A stretch of 17,840 nucleotides of DNA from CAZYWA01 sp964650975 [NCBI: uncultured bacterium] (GTDB taxonomy: Bacteria; JADJOY01): assembly GCA_964650975.1 (NCBI GenBank), contig CAZYWA010000110.1:1-17840 (forward strand). The letters run 5' to 3'. The notes under the pieces are model-generated. The model saw only the letters and a program-made list of their open reading frames with translations, was not told the DNA's origin and made no database searches. Both the position numbers and the translations under genes were made by a program. Of the stretch, positions 13,452-17,840 are shown one piece after another (the first letter of the stretch is position 1; the number at the start of each line of letters is the position of its first letter).

Positions 13452-13838
13452 TTACGTGGGATCCCGAGGCTCGTAGTCCCAGCCGCGGCGGATCGCGTCG
13501 TGGTCGGCGTCCCAATCGTCGCCCCAATCCGCACGAAGCTCCCGCTCGAGCTCGTGGGACCATGAGTCGTACCGGCCGGCGTAATGCCGGCGCGCGCCGT
13601 GCCCGAAGCGGGAAGCGCTCTCGATCTGGTCGAAGGGCCGCGGCGTCATGTAGGGAAGCGGTTGCGAGCCGGTGGCTTGCTTCACGGTATCGCGCGCGTC
13701 CTGGCCGAGCTCTCTCGCGTGCTTCGAGCCGAGATCGTGCTTGGTCTGCTCCCAATCGCGCTGGAACGCCTTCTTCGCGCGCTCCCACGCCGAGTCGTAC
13801 TCGGGTCGCCACCAGGATGGATTGTCGTGGATTCTCAT
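13452..13838 (-). CDS. Hypothetical 128-aa aromatic/charged protein
   Basis: ATG 13838 to the stop at 13452. The sequence is hydrophilic and rich in Trp, Arg, Asp and His: PSWWRPEYDSAWERAKKAF, QRDWEQTKHDLGSKHA, then YMTPRPFDQIE, SRFGHGARRHYAGRYDSW, ELERELRADWGDDWD and AIRRGWDYEPRD. Two W-containing helical blocks (SAWERAKKAF near residue 15; DHDAIRRGWDYE at the end) and the FGHGARRHY block resemble small uncharacterised proteins found beside stress genes in soil bacteria. I know no tested function. No signal peptide or membrane helix. The start is set where this conserved block begins; the open frame extends to 14165 with dissimilar composition. No strong SD. It ends 76 nt before the HAD gene on the same strand and probably heads that operon. 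A perfect palindrome GAAACGTTTC (13859-13868) lies 21 nt upstream of its start. Confidence 0.7.
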   Translation of the reverse strand: MRIHDNPSWWRPEYDSAWERAKKAFQRDWEQTKHDLGSKHARELGQDARDTVKQATGSQPLPYMTPRPFDQIESASRFGHGARRHYAGRYDSWSHELERELRADWGDDWDADHDAIRRGWDYEPRDPT

Positions 13839-14218
13839 GGCGGGTGCGCCCAATGAGAGAAACGTTTCAGTGAAAAAAATGCGAGCGTCGTCGCGCGGAG
13901 AATTCGAAGCCTGGCGAGAGAGCAACACTCGCGCCATCGCTGACGACCGGGGCGCATGGCGAGCTCTTGGCGCGAAACGAACAACGCTATCGCCTCCTTC
14001 GCTAGCTTCTAGGCGAGCTCGCTCCGCGTCGCGTATCCAGCAAAGTCCCCATTTCTGGTCATCGCACGTAACAACCACAACCCAAGTCTGCAAACGACCG
14101 CGCGCGCTCCCGGCGCGTTCACGGCTGGCAGTGTCGCGATGCTCGCCGCGACTCGATCTCGGCATTGACCCGAGCGGTGCTCTTGCTCGTGGGAAACGCT
14201 CACAGGGAGGGAAACGAC
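13839..14218. other. Divergent intergenic region
   Basis: This lies between the minus-strand 128-aa gene and the plus-strand ORF at 14219, so it should hold both promoters. Seen: the 10-bp palindrome GAAACGTTTC (13859-13868), an A-run (13873-13879) in otherwise GC-rich DNA, and TTGACC (14165-14170) without a good -10 partner. Local AT content is higher than in the genes. A plus frame is open throughout but has no RBS, no conserved motif and random third positions, so I do not call it a gene. Confidence 0.4.
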
Positions 14219-14518
14219 ATGAAGTTCCTGTGGTGGCACGGCAAGAGGGAGGTGCGCACCGACGAAGTCACGGCCCGAACCTACGTGGCCGATTTCCGGC
14301 TCGCCGTGGCGTGCGAGTGCGTGGTCTCGGTGAGCCCGCGAGCAAGGCGACCGAGCGGCCGTCGCGCGGATTCGCCGCCGGGGTTGCCAGCCCGCGCCGT
14401 ACGCGTGGCACCGAGCAACCCGTCACGCGGCCGCGGTACTTTGGAGACTGGTGGTTGCACCTTCTGCCCGACCTGGTGCGATCGTGCTCGGATGCCGGCG
14501 AGTAGTGGTCCATGTTGA
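14219..14518 (+). CDS. Small hypothetical ORF with strong RBS, possibly frameshifted
   Basis: ATG 14219 is preceded by AGGGAGG (14204-14210) with 8 nt spacing, one of the best Shine-Dalgarno sequences in the window. The first 40 codons (MKFLWWHGKREVRTDEV, TARTYVADFRLAVACECVV) have G/C-rich third positions. After about 14335 this frame becomes Arg/Pro/Ser-rich. The +1 neighbour looks better (EPASKATERPSRGFAAG, then TRPRYFGDWWLHLLPDL), ending at TAG 14503-14505. A single frameshift near 14330 could join the two into a protein of about 95 residues. No family recognised, no membrane helix. It is either a real small gene as drawn or a broken one. Confidence 0.45.
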   Translation: MKFLWWHGKREVRTDEVTARTYVADFRLAVACECVVSVSPRARRPSGRRADSPPGLPARAVRVAPSNPSRGRGTLETGGCTFCPTWCDRARMPASSGPC

Positions 14519-14947
14519 CGCGCGCGCGGCGCGAGAGCGGCAAGCGACTGTCGACCGTCTCGACTGTGTCCAAAGCGAGGCACGGTTCTGGCCGCTCTGG
14601 AAAAGCGCTCACCGGCGGACCGCTCTGAGGAGCTGCGGCCGCGTGTCCACCGGATTTCAGGCTCGGTACCGCTGCGAGCGGGCCCTTTTTTCCCGGCTGT
14701 CGGGAGGTGCGGACGAGCGACCGGCCCGGGACCTCCGCCCAGACGCAGCCTGCGGTCGTGCGCTTCGCGACCCCGATTGCCATCTGCCTCTACCTAGAGG
14801 AAGGAGCCCCCATCCGGATCCTCGTCGTATCGCGGACAGGCGGCGCCAGGGATTGCACAGCGCCGTAGCGTCGGGAGGCATGGGTCGTGCACAGTTGAAT
14901 TCTGCCGTCTCGGTACCAAGGACGCGACCCTCAATGGAGGTTATTCC
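14519..14947. other. Gap upstream of the Ser/Thr-rich gene
   Basis: No gene is supported. A short plus-strand patch, TQPAVVRFATPIAICLYLEE followed by GAPIRILVVSRTGG (about 14740-14868, TAG 14866-14868), has protein-like composition but no start codon or RBS in its frame and no recognised family. The last 60 bases are presumably the promoter and leader of the secreted-protein gene; TTGAAT at 14895-14900 is the only -35-like match and lacks a clear -10. Confidence 0.35.
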
Positions 14948-15418
14948 ATGCGGCCCATTCATCTGATTCTTGTATCGGCGGCTCTGGCGACCGGGCCCGC
15001 TTATGCCGGCGACACGATCGAAGAGTCGACGACCTCGACCACCCATCACACCACCTCTTCGACCTCTTCGACGATTACGCAGTCGCCGAGCCCTTCTCCG
15101 GAGGTCGGTTCCCCCACCGGAGCGACGACGACGACCTGGCAGCAGCACGATTCGTCAGCTACCTCGAACACCGGCGCAACGCCCGACGCTGCGACCACAG
15201 GAACGACGGAGTCGACACCCGATGCCATGAATCCCTCGCCCCAGGCGACGCCCGGTACCAGTCAATCCTCCTCCAGTTCGACCAAGAGTGGCTCGACGAC
15301 CACATCGACTCCCTCCGCCTCAGGCACGAGCTCGACCGCCACCCAGACCTCGACCCACGACAGCTCCAGCACGGGAACCGTCACCGCGCCGCGCGGCTCG
15401 GATAGCGGCCAGCCGTAG
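14948..15418 (+). CDS. Exported Ser/Thr-rich low-complexity protein
   Basis: ATG 14948 follows GGAGG (14936-14940) by 7 nt. The 156-residue product starts with a clear Sec signal peptide (MRPIHLILVSAALATGPAYA, likely cleaved after AYA at residue 21). The rest is almost entirely Ser, Thr, Pro, Gly, Gln and Asp, in runs such as STTSTTHHTTSSTSSTITQ and QSSSSSTKSGSTTTSTPSAS. No Cys, no hydrophobic core and no C-terminal anchor, so it is probably an unstructured periplasmic or secreted linker-like protein. Eukaryotic mucins and actinobacterial mucin-like linkers look similar and are often O-glycosylated, but no glycosyltransferase is nearby. Such composition is poor evidence of homology, so no function is assigned. 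Coding is supported by SD, signal peptide and G/C third positions. Confidence 0.75.
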   Translation: MRPIHLILVSAALATGPAYAGDTIEESTTSTTHHTTSSTSSTITQSPSPSPEVGSPTGATTTTWQQHDSSATSNTGATPDAATTGTTESTPDAMNPSPQATPGTSQSSSSSTKSGSTTTSTPSASGTSSTATQTSTHDSSSTGTVTAPRGSDSGQP

Positions 15419-15518
15419 CACGAGGCACGGCGCCCGCTTCACGCGCGACGATGTAGACCGCGGCGAGGGGCGGGATCGACCCCTGACAGGGGGGGGCGAC
15501 GCGTGGCGGCATCGGGCG

Positions 15519-15734
15519 CCGGATTTGGTCATCACCGACATGCGGATTCCGTACCATGGACGGAATGAACCATCGGTCCCTTACACGGCGAATTGCCAGA
15601 CGCACCGGTCATCACTTGTTACGGCAGCCTTGGGCATCATGCTCTCCGAAGCGGAGGAGTTGGGCGCGATCGTGCCCAACCTTTCACGCCGCGGCTCTTC
15701 CTGATCATCGAGCGGGCGCTTGAGCGGACCTGGT
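15519..15734 (+). pseudogene. Response-regulator receiver domain remnant
   Basis: Motifs of a receiver domain appear in correct order but in shifting frames: PDLVITDMRIP with the phospho-acceptor Asp at 15537-15539, APVITCYGSLGHHA (the beta-4 Thr region), SEAEELGAIV (alpha-4/beta-5 entry), and QPFTPRLFLIIERALER (where Lys-Pro-Phe would be; the Lys is lost). At least three frame changes separate them, and the segment between the Asp and the Thr region is scrambled. The N-terminal acidic Asp pair was not found upstream. It ends by overlapping the first codons of the AI-2E gene. It is a dead receiver, perhaps a former partner of a kinase like the one at the left edge. Confidence 0.55.
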
Positions 15735-17630
15735 GACTGGGGCCAAAGCGTGGATGCTGCGATCAACACCGCCGCCGTGGGGCTCCCGGAGTCTGGTGGG
15801 CCCAAGGCGTCGGTAAGCCGCTTCTTCGTGTTTCTGGCGATTGTCGCGACGCTCTCGGTCGCACGTCCTGTCCTGGCACCACTGGCGCTCGCGGCGCTCG
15901 GCTCCTTCATCCTGGCACCGCTCGCCGGAGTCCTCGAGAGGGCCGGAGCCCGCCGCGGCGGCGCGATCGCGGTGATCGGGATCGGGGCATTCGCGGCGCT
16001 CTGCAGCATCGGCTACGCGGTGGTGACGCAGCTCCTCGACCTATCCGCGAAGCTCGCCGACTATGCCGGCTCGATCTCCACGAAGATCGCGAATCTCCGG
16101 ACCACCGGCGCGGGAGCGCTGCGCGGTGTCGAACGTCTGGTGGAAGCCATCAACCAAGCCGTTCGTCCGGCGGCCGAGAGCGGAACCCCCGCCCTCGTGG
16201 TGCCAGAGCCCCCTTCGCCATTCCATCGTGCCATCGAGACACTCGGCCCGGCCCTTGAGCCGGTGACGATGGTGTTCGTGGTGCTGGTGTTCGTGCTGTT
16301 CATCCTGGCGCGGCGCGAGGATCTCCGGGATCGCCTGGTGCGACTGGGCGGTCGCCGGCGCATCCGCCTCACGACCAGGACGCTCGACGAGGTAGCGCTC
16401 CGGATCAGCCGTTTCTTGCTGATGCAGCTCGCGATCAGCACCGGCGTCGGGATCCTGGTGTCGATCGGCCTCGCGTTCATCGGCGTGCCGTACGCGCTGC
16501 TCTGGGGATCGCTCACGGTGGTGCTGCGCTTCATTCCATACGTGGGCGCCTTCGCCGCGATGCTCCAGCCCGCGATCCTCGCCTTCGCGCTCTTCCCAGG
16601 CTGGCGCGAAGTCGTCCTCACCATGGGCCTCTTCCTGGTGCTCGAGCTCACTGCGGCCTACATCGTGGAGCCCGTGGCCATCGGCGGCCGGACCGGCGTG
16701 TCCTCGCTGGCGCTCTTAGTTTCGGCGCTCTTCTGGACGTGGCTCTGGGGCCCACTAGGGCTGGTGCTTTCGACCCCGATCGCCGTGTGCTTGATGGTCG
16801 CGGGAAAGCACGTGCCCGAGCTCGAGGTCTTCTCGGTGCTCCTGAGCGACGAGCCTCCCCTCGACAGAGCCATGATGTTCTACCAACGCCTGGTGGCGGG
16901 CGATGAGGACGATGCCCACGAGATCTTCCTGACGGCGCTCGAGCAATCACCTCCGGACGTGGTGTGCGACCAGACGCTGGTGCCCGCGCTCTTGATGGCG
17001 GATCGAGATCGGCTCAAGGGCGAGATCGGAACGGAGGAGTACCGATCCATGTTCGGCGCCGTGCGAGGCATGCTAGAGGGCTGGCCCGAGGTTTCTGCGT
17101 CCGCGCGAGGCGAAGGCCAAACGCCATCACCGGAGCCGTCTGTGGATCTGACAGTGGTCGTGGTGGCCGCTCGAACGACCGCCGACGAGTTGATCTCCGA
17201 GATGGTCGCGAGGGCGCTGGCGCCCCCCGCCACGGTCACGACGGTCTCGAGCGCGGTCCTGGCGGGCGAGCTGATCGCGCAGATCGGCAGTCTCCGGCCC
17301 GACTTCGTCTGCGTCACCACTGCGCCTCCGGGCGGCCTCGTGCAGAGCACGTACATCTGCAAGCGCGTCCGAAAGGCTCATCCGTCGACCCGGCTCGCCG
17401 TGCTGCGGGCCGAGTACGGCAGCGGAGATGGGACGGATCCTGTCGCTGTCCCCCGTCTCAAAGCGGCGGGCGCGGACGTCGTGGTCGCGACCTGCGCGGA
17501 GCTTCGACGCCTGGTCGGGGCGGCGGCACGGAATCCGGAGGGGATGCGGCCCCCCGAACGCCTCGCCGAACCAGAGGCAGCGCTCGTTGCGCCTCAAGCC
17601 CTACCCGCCGCGCCTTCGCTCGATCCGTGA
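15720..17630 (+). CDS. AI-2E family transporter (PerM-like) with soluble C-terminal domain
   Basis: A 636-residue protein. Residues 33-385 form the AI-2E/PerM permease: helices at FFVFLAIVATLSVARPVLA, ALAALGSFILAPLAGVLE and AIAVIGIGAFAALCSIGYA, a long extramembrane helical section, VFVVLVFVLFILARREDLR, then FLLMQLAISTGVGILVS and the signature GVPYALLWGSLTVVLRF followed by IPYVGAF, and further helices to about 385. The family exports or exchanges small molecules or ions; the autoinducer-2 link does not hold for all members. After a helical linker (390-470), residues 480-590 form a cytosolic alpha/beta domain (LTVVVVAARTTADELISEM, LRPDFVCVTTAP) resembling a cobalamin-binding Rossmann fold, but without the DxHxxG cobalamin His motif. 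The tail is Pro/Ala-rich. Start is uncertain: TTG 15720 overlaps the receiver remnant, GTG 15750 is possible, neither with a good SD. Frame intact. Confidence 0.88.
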   Translation: MSGPGDWGQSVDAAINTAAVGLPESGGPKASVSRFFVFLAIVATLSVARPVLAPLALAALGSFILAPLAGVLERAGARRGGAIAVIGIGAFAALCSIGYAVVTQLLDLSAKLADYAGSISTKIANLRTTGAGALRGVERLVEAINQAVRPAAESGTPALVVPEPPSPFHRAIETLGPALEPVTMVFVVLVFVLFILARREDLRDRLVRLGGRRRIRLTTRTLDEVALRISRFLLMQLAISTGVGILVSIGLAFIGVPYALLWGSLTVVLRFIPYVGAFAAMLQPAILAFALFPGWREVVLTMGLFLVLELTAAYIVEPVAIGGRTGVSSLALLVSALFWTWLWGPLGLVLSTPIAVCLMVAGKHVPELEVFSVLLSDEPPLDRAMMFYQRLVAGDEDDAHEIFLTALEQSPPDVVCDQTLVPALLMADRDRLKGEIGTEEYRSMFGAVRGMLEGWPEVSASARGEGQTPSPEPSVDLTVVVVAARTTADELISEMVARALAPPATVTTVSSAVLAGELIAQIGSLRPDFVCVTTAPPGGLVQSTYICKRVRKAHPSTRLAVLRAEYGSGDGTDPVAVPRLKAAGADVVVATCAELRRLVGAAARNPEGMRPPERLAEPEAALVAPQALPAAPSLDP

Positions 17631-17689
17631 ATCCCGCTCCCCGCCGCGCCGCTGGCACGGTCGGTCGAGACGGAGGCCGGTTGGTGTTA

Positions 17690-17840
17690 TTGGCGGTCGC
17701 GTCGGCGAGGTCGGCGAGCAGGTCGAGCTGCACTTCTGCCCACCATGCGCTCGAACTGGGTGTGGAGCAAGTGGTCCATCTTGTCGCGCAACTCGCGATC
17801 TCGAGCTCGGCCTTGAGATTGGTGCGGTAGTCCTCGAGCG
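17690..17840 (-). pseudogene. C-terminal part of a DUF1003-like membrane protein, frameshifted, cut by the edge
   Basis: From the right edge on the minus strand the pieces read LEDYRTNLKAELEI, then RELRDKMDHLLHTQFERMV in a second frame, then WAEVQLDLLADLADA in a third. This is the helical tail of DUF1003-type proteins (pattern RAELEIRxLHEKLDHLxxxQWxxLxxIQxxQLxxL), which follows two membrane helices that would lie outside the window. Two single-base shifts (near 17797 and 17742) break it. A stop for the last frame is not reached until 17458, antisense to the AI-2E gene, so the true end is unknown. It may be read errors at a contig end or a real pseudogene. Confidence 0.5.

Noticed and set aside
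13376-13534. N-terminal extension of the HAD frame
   Set aside because: Unconserved Arg/Pro-rich leader overlapping the upstream gene; motif I begins right after ATG 13375.
13672-14505. 277-residue plus-strand open frame
   Set aside because: Starts antisense to the 128-aa gene, crosses the divergent intergenic region, lacks an RBS and coding bias; only its last 55 codons may belong to the small ORF at 14219.
15480-15492. CCCCTG-A-CAGGGG as terminator after the Ser/Thr-rich gene
   Set aside because: A one-base loop and a following G-run with no T-run; the palindrome is more likely chance in GC-rich DNA.
16964-17830. 288-residue plus-strand open frame overlapping the AI-2E gene
   Set aside because: A +1 shadow of the AI-2E C-terminal domain, and its end is antisense to the DUF1003-like helices.
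1-17840. CRISPR array, tRNA or rRNA genes, riboswitch
   Set aside because: No regularly spaced repeats, no cloverleaf with a T-loop GTTCGA plus acceptor stem, and no rRNA-like conserved stretch were seen on reading both strands.

Overview
The window is about 17.8 kb of GC-rich bacterial DNA. Long genes on both strands show strong G/C preference at third codon positions. The gene content is a hybrid histidine kinase, a three-domain LigD ligase, a bacterial PolX, an AI-2E family permease, DUF2127 and DUF1003 membrane proteins, and a secreted Ser/Thr-rich protein. This fits a chromosomal accessory or stress-related region of a free-living, probably Gram-negative soil or sediment bacterium (Deltaproteobacteria, Rokubacteria or Acidobacteria style). 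No rRNA, tRNA or single-copy marker is present, so the phylum is a guess.

Layout. 1-1448 (+): 3' part of a hybrid sensor kinase (receiver, HisKA, HATPase, receiver), cut by the left edge. 1449-3060: a degraded stretch with a minus-strand coding-like remnant, two tandem small zinc-ribbon genes each needing one frame correction, one good 57-aa ORF with a Shine-Dalgarno, and an excisionase-like patch. 3066-4564 (-): a frameshifted, internally deleted DDE integrase and an intact unassigned 209-aa protein. 4565-5210: nothing recognised. 5211-8028 (+): ligD, whose start codon lies in the second copy of a 35-bp tandem duplication. 8029-9114: debris, including an IS630-type helix-turn-helix scrap and a frameshifted Nramp N-terminus. 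9114-9701 (+): DUF2127 membrane protein. 13838 down to 9634 (-): a co-directional run of a 128-aa basic/aromatic protein, a HAD phosphatase, PolX (overlapping the HAD gene by 17 nt) and an LpqC-type esterase with a broken C-terminus. 14219-15418 (+): a small ORF with a strong RBS, then a Ser/Thr-rich exported protein. 15519-17630 (+): a receiver-domain remnant, then an AI-2E permease with a soluble C-terminal domain. 17690-17840 (-): frameshifted C-terminus of a DUF1003-like protein.

How the genes may work together (inference): LigD and a PolX that keeps its PHP nuclease but has lost its polymerase carboxylates both handle broken or gapped DNA ends. The kinase, the receiver remnant and the DUF2127, DUF1003 and Nramp-like pieces are typical of stress and envelope-maintenance clusters. 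No Ku gene, LigD's usual partner, is visible.

The most striking general feature is the contrast between long intact genes and gaps filled with recognisable but frameshifted gene fragments. Read accuracy must be checked before each is accepted as a true pseudogene. I did not find a clear-cut, wholly new system. The best leads are the exonuclease-only PolX, the duplication that supplies the ligD start, and the tandem zinc-ribbon pair.
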